NCBI GenBank assembly: GCA_964425645.1
Contig: CAYRNC010000112.1
Span: 1-5,014, forward strand
Direction: 5' to 3'
DNA length: 5,014 bases
Origin: CAYRNC01 sp964425645
GTDB taxonomy: Bacteria; Bacillota; Clostridia; Peptostreptococcales; Anaerovoracaceae
Shown: in pieces, positions 1 through 5,014 of the stretch
Layout of the letters: every line of letters begins with the position of its first letter
How positions within the stretch are numbered: the stretch's first letter is position 1
Position numbers and translations under genes: made by a program
The notes under the pieces: model-generated
What the model saw: only the letters and a program-made list of their open reading frames with translations
The model's database searches: none
Told to the model about the DNA's origin: nothing

Positions 1-47
1 GATATCACGGACGCAGCTGTTTTGTCAATGCATTTTTAAAGTTTAAG

Positions 48-1406
48 TCAGGCCATTTCTTTTTGGCTAAGCTGTTTCATCTCATGCAGTAACAGGATCA
101 CAGCTAAAGCTGCAGCAAAAAAATCGGATATAGGACCTGCCGCCCAGATGCCCATTAATCCAAAATATTTAGGAAGAATGATCACCAAGGGAATTAAAAA
201 TAATATTTGTCTGGTAAGGCTAAGCAATATTGCCAAAACCGCCTTTCCTATAGATTGAAAATAGTTTGTTGCCACGATCTGCATGCCGATAACCGGGAGC
301 ATAAGTAAAAATACCCTTATACCCTGGGCACCGAGCCGAAGAAGTTCCGGATCATCGTTGAACACTGATATAAGCTGGTTGCTGAAAAGCTGAACTAATA
401 CGAACCCTGTTACACTTATCCCGGTTGCAGCCAAAGCAGAAAGAAAAAGCGCTCGTTTCACCCTGTCATACTGCATTGCCCCATAATTGTACCCGATTAT
501 GGGCTGGGCACCCTGATTTATTCCAAACATAGGCATCAACAACATCATGACCATACGATTGATGACACCCATAGCCGCTACCGCCATATCTCCCCCATAA
601 TATAAAAGATAATGATTGAACAAAAACATAATCATACCTGCCGCAACTTGCAGCAAAAAGGGCGATAATCCTATTGAGAAGATTTTGATAAGTATATGAA
701 ACTTTGGAAGCATGTTTTTTCTGCGAAGCTTTAAATTGCTTTTACCCCCGGTAAAGTACCAGATAATATAAAGGGAGACTATGGTCTGCGTGCTAACCGT
801 GGCAAGGGCTGAACCCCTGACTCCCCAACAAAGAACAAAAATAAAAATCGGGTTCAGTATCGTGTTCATAACGGCCGAAAAAAGCATTGTTACCATGGAT
901 ATCAAGGGATTGCCTTCCCCGCGGATAATATTATTCATACCAAATGATATGAATTGAAACACCGATCCTATCAGAATCACAAACAGAAACTGCTTTGAAT
1001 AATCAAATACATCCGGGTTGGCACCCAGAAAAATTAAAATAGGATCTAAAAATAGGAGCGTGCATCCGGTAAATGCCAATCCGAAAATTATCAACGCAGA
1101 AAAAGCATTGCCCAGGATAACTTCCGCCTCATCCGTTCTCCCCTGCCCCATTCGAATTGATACTAAAGCTGTGGCACCAATCCCAATCAACATTCCAAAG
1201 GCCAGCTGAAGCAGCATAACGGGAAGTGCGATAGTCACCGCCGTAAGAGCCAGCGGACCCACACCCCTTCCGACAAAGATGCTGTCCACGACGTTATATA
1301 ATGCATGCGCTATCATTGCGATTATAGCCGGCACCGAAAATTTTAACAGCAACCGGCCCACCGGTTGCTCACCAAGACGAAAAACCTTTTCGCTATTTGC
1401 TGCCAT
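48..1406 (-). CDS. MATE-family efflux transporter, MepA-like
   Basis: This is a 452-residue inner-membrane antiporter that would export cationic drugs or other organic cations in exchange for Na+ or H+. The length and the run of about twelve hydrophobic segments, split into two halves by a basic loop near residues 224-235, fit the MATE family. Recognisable family motifs are NVVDSIFVGRGVG at 38-50 (with Asp41 in the first helix, a likely coupling-ion residue), RMGQGRTDEAE at 85-95, IRGEGNP at 161-167 and GINQGAQPIIGYNYGA at 295-310. The start has an AGGGAG Shine-Dalgarno site (plus-strand 1411-1416) four bases upstream, and the stop is TGA. The gene is complete, with no frameshift. It is divergent from the other genes and preceded by a long leader that looks structured. 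The MepA-like subgroup is my best placement; substrate cannot be read from sequence. No clear terminator is visible in the 47 bases after it. Confidence 0.95.
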   Translation of the reverse strand: MAANSEKVFRLGEQPVGRLLLKFSVPAIIAMIAHALYNVVDSIFVGRGVGPLALTAVTIALPVMLLQLAFGMLIGIGATALVSIRMGQGRTDEAEVILGNAFSALIIFGLAFTGCTLLFLDPILIFLGANPDVFDYSKQFLFVILIGSVFQFISFGMNNIIRGEGNPLISMVTMLFSAVMNTILNPIFIFVLCWGVRGSALATVSTQTIVSLYIIWYFTGGKSNLKLRRKNMLPKFHILIKIFSIGLSPFLLQVAAGMIMFLFNHYLLYYGGDMAVAAMGVINRMVMMLLMPMFGINQGAQPIIGYNYGAMQYDRVKRALFLSALAATGISVTGFVLVQLFSNQLISVFNDDPELLRLGAQGIRVFLLMLPVIGMQIVATNYFQSIGKAVLAILLSLTRQILFLIPLVIILPKYFGLMGIWAAGPISDFFAAALAVILLLHEMKQLSQKEMA

Positions 1407-1437
1407 TTATCTCCCTATTGTCCTTTTTAGAATACAT

Positions 1438-1489
1438 AATTACATGAAAGGAAAATCCCTTCGGAAAGCTTCGTGAAAACAATGTAATT
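1438..1489 (-). repeat. Inverted repeat close to the MATE ribosome binding site
   Basis: Perfect 8-base arms AATTACAT (1438-1445) and ATGTAATT (1482-1489) enclose 36 bases. In the exporter mRNA this would be an AT-rich stem ending about 20 bases before the Shine-Dalgarno site. It lacks a following U-run, so it is not a terminator. It may be part of the leader fold or chance in AT-rich DNA. Confidence 0.3.
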
Positions 1490-1515
1490 GATACCCGAAA
1501 TGAAGGAATTTATTC

Positions 1516-1635
1516 AAAGCCCCTTCATCATTAGACAGGCTTTATCCCGTCGGATGAATCTCGTGCAAGACGGCTGCCCGTCTGTAGAATCCGATAACAG
1601 AGGTCATCTTCATATTTACGAAAGAAAACTATCGG
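1516..1635 (-). promoter_or_regulatory. Candidate structured leader (riboswitch-like) upstream of the MATE gene
   Basis: This GC-richer block in AT-rich intergenic DNA can form several helices as minus-strand RNA (plus coordinates given). These are a 6-bp hairpin with a four-base loop (1568-1573 with 1578-1583), enclosed by a 6-bp helix 1550-1555 with 1589-1594; a 6-bp hairpin 1534-1539 with 1546-1551; and 1516-1521 with 1538-1543. The enclosing helix competes with 1591-1596 paired to 1630-1635, so alternative folds exist. The hairpin 1534-1539/1546-1551 is fully paired only in the minus-strand RNA (a G-U pair, versus an A-C mismatch on the plus strand), which favours that strand. Guanidine-IV (mepA motif) RNAs are known to precede this transporter type in Clostridia. 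I infer that class from context only and did not match its consensus. No canonical terminator with a U-tract follows. Confidence 0.4.
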
Positions 1636-1723
1636 CCTGATATGATTGAAACATAAAACTTACTCACAGCTTCATCCCATCTTAAACGTAATCTTTCATT
1701 TTTTCTTCTGCTGTCGATTTATG

Positions 1724-1732
1724 ATTATATCA
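1724..1732 (-). promoter_or_regulatory. Extended -10 promoter for the MATE gene
   Basis: On the minus strand this reads TGATATAAT, a perfect extended -10 (TGN followed by TATAAT). A weak -35 (TATTCA, plus-strand 1747-1752) sits 17 bases upstream. Transcription would begin near 1717, giving a leader of about 310 nt before the exporter start at 1406. The element lies in the palindrome ATGATTATATCAT (1721-1733), so part of the match could reflect that dyad. It is the best minus-strand promoter I found in the intergenic region. Confidence 0.45.
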
Positions 1733-1803
1733 TGCATTGATAATTATGAATAGAAGAATATTAAAATGAGACCTAAACTATACATATCAATGAGGCAAAA
1801 AAA

Positions 1804-1809
1804 TATAAT
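1804..1809 (+). promoter_or_regulatory. Probable -10 box for the DUF2935-like gene
   Basis: A perfect TATAAT lies here. The -35 position 17 bases upstream (TACATA, 1781-1786) matches the consensus only at three positions. Transcription would start near 1816 and leave a short leader of about 22 nt before the start codon. A second possibility is TTGATA at 1737-1742 paired with TATTAA at 1759-1764. The surrounding DNA is very AT-rich, so chance matches are likely. Apart from this, the plus strand of 1407-1838 shows no gene. Confidence 0.35.
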
Positions 1810-1838
1810 AATAATAATGCTAAGAAAGGGGAATGTTT

Positions 1839-2264
1839 ATGCAATACTATTTCTGGGATAAAAACCCTCTTCGACTTCTTGATGAGGCAGAATTCTGGAA
1901 AAGACAGGAGAAAGAGCATACAGATGTAATCCGCAATACAACTCCGGATTTAGAGCCGAAATACATCAAACAACTTGGGGAATTTAATCTGGCATTTACA
2001 CAAATGGAAGGAAAGGCCGTTCAACTAATCGAAACAACCGTACGTTCTAAGGATATCATTAGCCCATCTTTAAAAAAGGATATCAGTATGTTTATCGATG
2101 CATCCATAGCACAAAGCCAGCAATTCGTTGATCTGCTTGATTCGATGCTTGCCAACAGCAAGGCGGTTCAGGCTAACCAGTTTTCACAAATACTTATCGA
2201 TCACATCCGAAGGGAATCAGAATATTTTATCGGAATTGCACAGACTATTATGTACGGACAATAA
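1839..2264 (+). CDS. DUF2935-like helical-bundle protein
   Basis: This is a 141-residue soluble protein of unknown function, with no signal peptide or membrane segment. I resolve the start to the second of two in-frame ATGs. The Shine-Dalgarno site AAAGGGG (1825-1831) is seven bases from 1839 but only one base from the ATG at 1833. The sequence is amphipathic and helical. EAEFWKRQEKEH (16-27) and DHIRRESEYF (121-130) resemble the conserved FW..(Q)..EH and H..rE..Y patterns of DUF2935, whose members fold as ferritin-like four-helix bundles. Glu18, His27, Glu57, His122 and Glu126 could form a metal site; this is inference. DUF2935 proteins as I know them are often about twice as long with two such domains, so this appears to be a single-domain form. 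It stands between exporter and hydE with its own likely promoter and is probably not part of either operon. Confidence 0.7.
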   Translation: MQYYFWDKNPLRLLDEAEFWKRQEKEHTDVIRNTTPDLEPKYIKQLGEFNLAFTQMEGKAVQLIETTVRSKDIISPSLKKDISMFIDASIAQSQQFVDLLDSMLANSKAVQANQFSQILIDHIRRESEYFIGIAQTIMYGQ

Positions 2265-2284
2265 AATTGTAAAGCGGTCAATGC

Positions 2285-2322
2285 ATAGGAGATCAGTTAT
2301 ATTAAAGAAATTGGTCTCCTAT
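2285..2322 (+). terminator. Hairpin after the DUF2935-like gene, possible weak terminator
   Basis: An 11-bp stem (2285-2295 with 2312-2322, one G-U pair) encloses a 16-base loop, starting 20 bases after the stop codon. The position suits a terminator or a 3'-end stabiliser, but the bases that follow (ATATAGGAAT) contain no U-tract, so efficient intrinsic termination is doubtful. Confidence 0.35.
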
Positions 2323-2382
2323 ATAGGAATATTTATACAACCCCGATTCAATTTTAATCAACGGTTCCGTTAAAACAATATC

Positions 2383-2411
2383 TTGTTATTTCTGAAAGTC
2401 CATGTTATTAT
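2383..2411 (+). promoter_or_regulatory. hydEG promoter (sigma-A type)
   Basis: The -35 box TTGTTA (2383-2388) and -10 box TATTAT (2406-2411) are separated by exactly 17 bases, each close to consensus (TTGACA/TATAAT). The start of transcription should fall near 2418, giving a leader of about 104 nt before the hydE start at 2522. The -10 box lies entirely within a Rex-like inverted repeat. A second dyad, AACGG-TT-CCGTT (2360-2371), sits just upstream of the -35 box. Confidence 0.65.
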
Positions 2412-2419
2412 ATTAACAT
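2402..2419 (+). promoter_or_regulatory. Rex-like redox operator over the hydEG -10 box
   Basis: The sequence ATGTTATTATATTAACAT is an inverted repeat with perfect 6-base arms (ATGTTA/TAACAT). It matches the Rex consensus of Firmicutes, TTGTTAANNNNTTAACAA, at 11 of its 14 fixed positions with the right total length. Rex is the repressor that binds DNA when NAD+ is high and lets go when NADH rises, and in clostridia it controls fermentation and hydrogenase genes. Covering the -10 box and transcription start is a classic repressor position. Operator identity is inferred from the match and the gene function; the rex gene is not in the window. Confidence 0.6.
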
Positions 2420-2518
2420 AAACAACGTACTGATTTTGCAAGGGTTCGCCCGAGCGGGAAGGCGTGAGAAAAAATGCACCGTTTGCTTTCTTCCTTATGC
2501 CTTCGCATAAGGTTTTTT
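2418..2518 (+). promoter_or_regulatory. hydE leader RNA with terminator/antiterminator switch
   Basis: Between the predicted transcription start and hydE lies a leader that can adopt exclusive folds. In one, 2493-2500 pairs with 2505-2512 as a terminator. In the other, 2458-2465 (GAAGGCGU) pairs with 2497-2504 (AUGCCUUC), 8 bp with one G-U, and breaks the terminator. The antiterminator strand can itself be occupied by an upstream hairpin, CGCC (2447-2450) with GGCG (2461-2464). An outer helix 2438-2442 with 2482-2486 could close an aptamer-like domain. This is the layout of a cis-acting attenuator or riboswitch. I do not recognise a known class, and the ligand or factor is unknown. Confidence 0.55.
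2493..2518 (+). terminator. Intrinsic terminator hairpin immediately before hydE
   Basis: A perfect 8-bp stem CCTTATGC/GCATAAGG with a CTTC loop is followed directly by six Ts (2513-2518), the form of a Rho-independent terminator. It ends only three bases before the hydE start codon. Its 3' arm contains AAGG (2509-2512), which at nine bases from ATG 2522 is the only plausible hydE Shine-Dalgarno site, so the hairpin could block both transcription and translation. Confidence 0.8.
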
Positions 2519-2521
2519 ATT

Positions 2522-3586
2522 ATGAAAGAATTGATTGATAAACTCGCTTTAACCCAATCCCTAAGCAGAACGGAATATATTGACCTGCTCACGCACAGAG
2601 ATGATGAAATTGCAGAATACCTCTTTGCCAAGGCCAGGGAAACAACAAATCAATATTTCAACTGTCAGATTTATCTGCGAGGCCTTATAGAGCTATCAAG
2701 CTATTGTAGGTGCGATTGCTACTACTGCGGAATTCGCTGCAGCAATAAAAACGCTAAAAGGTATCGTTTATCACCTTCAGAGATTCTTGATTGCTGCAAT
2801 CTGGGCTATAAATCGGGATTCCGAACCTTCGTATTGCAGGGAGGTGAGGACCGCTATTTTTCCGATAATCTTTTAACTAAAATTGTTTCCGATATAAAAT
2901 CCTCCTATCCCGATTGCGCCATCACACTTTCACTTGGTGAAAAAAGCTACGCATCTTACCTGAAATTTTTTAAATCCGGCGCAGATCGCTACCTTCTGAG
3001 ACATGAAACAGCCGACCCGATCCATTTTGAAAAACTTCATCCTGCAAAACAGACACTGGACAACCGAAAGTCATGCCTTTATGCGCTTAAGGATATAGGG
3101 TATCAGGTAGGAACGGGATTCATGGTGGGTTCCCCTTATCAAACCTTGGAACACCTTGCAAATGACCTTATATTCATACAAGAATTCCGGCCTCATATGG
3201 CCGGCATAGGGCCCTTTATTCCCCATAAGGATACAGCGTTTGCAAATAAACCTGCAGGAAGCATAGAACTCACTTTATATCTGATAGCTATATTGAGGCT
3301 TATGATACCGAATTTGTTAATTCCCTCAACTACCGCTTTGGGTAGCATTGATCCTTCGGGCAGGGAGCTTGGAATTATGGTCGGAGCCAATGTTATCATG
3401 CCTAATTTATCACCCATTGAGGTGCGTAAGAAATATTCGCTTTACAACAACAAAATCAGCACAGGCCAAGAAACTGCGGAAGGCATATCTGCCCTGCAAA
3501 ACAGTATTGAAAGCTTGGGATACAAAATATCTGTCAGCCGCGGAGACTACCGCCCGTTGATAAGGCATGAAGAAAGGAGTTCATAA
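2522..3586 (+). CDS. hydE: [FeFe]-hydrogenase H-cluster radical SAM maturase HydE
   Basis: This 354-residue cytoplasmic radical-SAM enzyme, related to biotin synthase, acts on the HydG-derived Fe-CO-CN-cysteine product while the hydrogenase 2Fe subcluster is being built. The [4Fe-4S]-SAM motif CxxxCxxC is Cys62, Cys66 and Cys69 (in CRCDCYYC), followed by the SAM-contacting GGED at 107-110. The rest fits a BioB/HydE-type barrel, including the family-like stretches RHETADPIHFEKLHP (160-174) and GTGFMVGSPYQT (197-208). Length matches the family (about 350). I chose ATG 2522 over the in-frame ATG at 2474: the family N-terminus begins MKELIDKL, and the earlier start would translate through the terminator hairpin. 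The C-terminal cysteines that hold a second cluster in the Thermotoga maritima enzyme are absent, which is known to be tolerated. It is followed by hydG after one base. Confidence 0.95.
   Translation: MKELIDKLALTQSLSRTEYIDLLTHRDDEIAEYLFAKARETTNQYFNCQIYLRGLIELSSYCRCDCYYCGIRCSNKNAKRYRLSPSEILDCCNLGYKSGFRTFVLQGGEDRYFSDNLLTKIVSDIKSSYPDCAITLSLGEKSYASYLKFFKSGADRYLLRHETADPIHFEKLHPAKQTLDNRKSCLYALKDIGYQVGTGFMVGSPYQTLEHLANDLIFIQEFRPHMAGIGPFIPHKDTAFANKPAGSIELTLYLIAILRLMIPNLLIPSTTALGSIDPSGRELGIMVGANVIMPNLSPIEVRKKYSLYNNKISTGQETAEGISALQNSIESLGYKISVSRGDYRPLIRHEERSS
3573..3579 (+). promoter_or_regulatory. Strong hydG Shine-Dalgarno site inside the end of hydE
   Basis: AAAGGAG lies within the last codons of hydE, eight bases before ATG 3588. 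It decides the hydG start: the in-frame ATG at 3567 lies upstream of this site and has no comparable ribosome binding site. The arrangement implies translational coupling of the two maturases. Confidence 0.85.
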
Positions 3587-3587
3587 C

Positions 3588-5003
3588 ATGTATAATCCAA
3601 TGTCAGCTTCCGCCACGGAATTTATCGACCATGGGGAAATACTCGACACAATCGCTTATGCAAAGGAAAACAAAGATAATCGTAGGCTCATCGACAACAT
3701 TATCGAAAGGGCTAAAAACTGTAAGGGTCTGGACCATAGGGAAGCTCTTATCTTACTGGAATGTGATTTTCCCGAACAGAACAGCAAGATAATCAAACTT
3801 GCCAAGGAAATAAAAGAGAATATCTATGGAAACCGAATTGTTTTGTTTGCCCCTTTATATCTTTCGAACTACTGCATAAACGGATGCACATACTGTCCCT
3901 ATCATTTTAAAAACAAAAACATCCACAGAAAAAAACTTACCCAGGAAGAAATAGTCCGGGAAGTAATAGCCTTGCAGGATATGGGACATAAACGACTGGC
4001 TCTTGAGGCAGGGGAAGATCCTGCAAATAATCCAATCGAATATATACTGGAAAGCATCGATACAATTTACAGCATCAAACATAAAAACGGTGCCATAAGA
4101 AGGGTAAATGTCAATATTGCCGCTACAACAGGAGAAGAATATAAAAAACTGAAGAACGCCGGAATAGGGACATACATACTGTTTCAGGAAACCTACCATA
4201 AAGAAAATTATGAAAAACTGCATCCGACCGGCCCAAAACATGACTATGCCTGGCATACAGAAGCAATGGACAGGGCTATGGACGCAGGGATCGATGACGT
4301 GGGAATCGGTGTATTGTTCGGGCTTGATATGTATCGCTACGACTTTACAGGACTTTTGATGCATGCAGAGCACCTTGAAGCAAAAAAAGGCGTCGGCCCT
4401 CACACGATCAGCGTACCGCGCATCTGTCCGGCAGAAGATGTAAAGGTCGAGGATTTCAACGCTGTTCCGGATGATATTTTTGCCAAGATCGTGGCGGTGT
4501 TAAGGATTGCTGTCCCATATACAGGGATGATTATTTCAACGAGGGAATCAAAAGTGGCCCGCGAAAAACTGCTTTCTTTAGGAGTCTCCCAGATCAGCGG
4601 AGGGTCCAGAACCAGTGTCGGCGGTTACAGTGAAAATGAGCCATTAGAAATGAATTCAAAACAATTCGATATCAGCGATCACAGAACCTTAGATGAAATA
4701 ATCCAATGGCTTTTGGAATCAGGCTATATTCCAAGTTTCTGCACCGCCTGTTATCGTGAAGGGCGAACCGGGGATCGTTTCATGCACCTTGCTAAAACGG
4801 GGCAGATTGTGAATTGCTGTCATCCCAATGCCCTGATGACACTAAAGGAATATCTGGAGGATTATGCAAGCCCTGAGACTGCATCTGTCGGCGACGCAAT
4901 TATAAGTAAAGAGATAAACATGATACCTAATGAAAAAGTCAGGTGGCTGACTGTCAGGCATCTGGAAGATATGAAGAAAGGGAAGCGGGATTTCCGCTTT
5001 TAA
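3588..5003 (+). CDS. hydG: [FeFe]-hydrogenase H-cluster radical SAM maturase HydG (tyrosine lyase)
   Basis: This 471-residue cytoplasmic radical-SAM enzyme of the ThiH/HydG group cleaves tyrosine to p-cresol and dehydroglycine and converts the latter to CO and cyanide on an iron centre, giving the Fe(CO)2(CN) unit used for the H-cluster. The SAM cluster motif CxxxCxxC is Cys96, Cys100 and Cys103. The C-terminal auxiliary-cluster motif CX2CX22C is Cys385, Cys388 and Cys411, which distinguishes HydG from ThiH. His272 in GPHTISVPR is the probable ligand of the extra 'dangler' iron. Other stretches typical of HydG are ALEAGEDP (138-145), FQETYHKENYEKLHPTGPKH (199-218) and QISGGSRTSVGGY (335-347). 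All key residues are present and the length is typical. The gene starts one base after hydE and stops with TAA, followed at once by TAG. Confidence 0.97.
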   Translation: MYNPMSASATEFIDHGEILDTIAYAKENKDNRRLIDNIIERAKNCKGLDHREALILLECDFPEQNSKIIKLAKEIKENIYGNRIVLFAPLYLSNYCINGCTYCPYHFKNKNIHRKKLTQEEIVREVIALQDMGHKRLALEAGEDPANNPIEYILESIDTIYSIKHKNGAIRRVNVNIAATTGEEYKKLKNAGIGTYILFQETYHKENYEKLHPTGPKHDYAWHTEAMDRAMDAGIDDVGIGVLFGLDMYRYDFTGLLMHAEHLEAKKGVGPHTISVPRICPAEDVKVEDFNAVPDDIFAKIVAVLRIAVPYTGMIISTRESKVAREKLLSLGVSQISGGSRTSVGGYSENEPLEMNSKQFDISDHRTLDEIIQWLLESGYIPSFCTACYREGRTGDRFMHLAKTGQIVNCCHPNALMTLKEYLEDYASPETASVGDAIISKEINMIPNEKVRWLTVRHLEDMKKGKRDFRF

Positions 5004-5004
5004 T

Positions 5005-5009
5005 AGAGG
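5005..5009 (+). promoter_or_regulatory. Shine-Dalgarno-like site for a gene beyond the window
   Basis: AGAGG directly after the hydG stop, followed by TAAAA, is placed as a ribosome binding site for another gene starting just past the right edge. Maturation loci often continue with hydF or, in some clostridia, aspA. Identity cannot be seen here. Confidence 0.4.
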
Positions 5010-5014
5010 TAAAA

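Noticed and set aside
1018..1476. Two plus-strand frames (63 and 65 residues) opposite the MATE gene
   Set aside because: Both are shadows of the exporter's coding strand without family signals.
1636..1723. Search for a gene or structured element in the remaining divergent intergenic stretch
   Set aside because: I saw no supported reading frame, repeat or strong hairpin there; it is probably just the 5' part of the exporter leader.
2128..2373. 81-residue plus-strand frame overlapping the end of the DUF2935-like gene
   Set aside because: It is out of frame with a better-supported gene over half its length and runs through the hairpin and palindromes, with no credible ribosome binding site.
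2438..2512. tRNA-like or T-box-like element in the hydE leader, suggested by a GCCCGAGCGGGAAGGC block resembling a Ser/Leu tRNA D-arm
   Set aside because: No acceptor stem, anticodon arm or T-arm can be drawn, and the T-box sequence AGGGTGGNACCGCG is absent.
2413..2631. 72-residue minus-strand frame across the hydE leader
   Set aside because: It is antisense to hydE and its regulatory hairpins, with no recognisable protein pattern.
3855..4403. 182-residue open frame on the minus strand inside hydG
   Set aside because: It lies entirely antisense to a clearly recognised hydG, is rich in Cys and Phe in a way typical of reverse-frame translation, and has no ribosome binding logic or family resemblance.
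4983..5001. Possible terminator at the end of hydG (6-bp AAGCGG/CCGCTT stem with four Ts)
   Set aside because: The stem is short, it overlaps the last codons and stop, the T-run is only four bases, and a ribosome-binding-like site follows at once, pointing to continued transcription.

Overview
The window comes from a low-GC anaerobic member of the Firmicutes, most likely class Clostridia. The reasons are AT-rich intergenic DNA, purine-rich Shine-Dalgarno sites, a MepA-like MATE exporter, a DUF2935-type protein and, most tellingly, the [FeFe]-hydrogenase maturation genes hydE and hydG. Genus cannot be fixed from this sequence.

Layout. Positions 48-1406 (minus strand) hold a complete MATE-family multidrug/cation antiporter. 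Positions 1407-1838 are a divergent intergenic region. Its minus strand carries an extended -10 promoter and a roughly 310-nt leader with a GC-richer, foldable block (1516-1635) that looks like a riboswitch for the exporter. Its plus strand carries a probable promoter for the next gene. Positions 1839-2264 (plus) encode a small helical DUF2935-like protein. Positions 2265-2521 are a regulatory interval: a hairpin, two short palindromes, a sigma-A-type promoter whose -10 box lies inside a Rex-like operator, then a roughly 100-nt leader ending in a strong intrinsic-terminator hairpin that also contains the hydE ribosome binding site. Positions 2522-3586 (hydE) and 3588-5003 (hydG) are separated by one base and are surely co-transcribed. 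A Shine-Dalgarno-like AGAGG at the right edge indicates a further gene in the operon just outside the window.

How the genes work together. HydE and HydG are radical-SAM enzymes that, with HydF, build the 2Fe subcluster of the [FeFe]-hydrogenase H-cluster. HydG makes the Fe-CO-CN synthon from tyrosine, and HydE processes it. HydF and the hydrogenase itself are not in the window. The most notable region is the hydE upstream DNA. There the sequence supports two stacked controls: redox control by a Rex-type repressor, and conditional termination or Shine-Dalgarno masking in the leader RNA, with a competing 8-bp antiterminator pairing. I could not assign the hydE leader to any riboswitch class I know. 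The exporter leader is a candidate for the guanidine-IV (mepA motif) class by context only.
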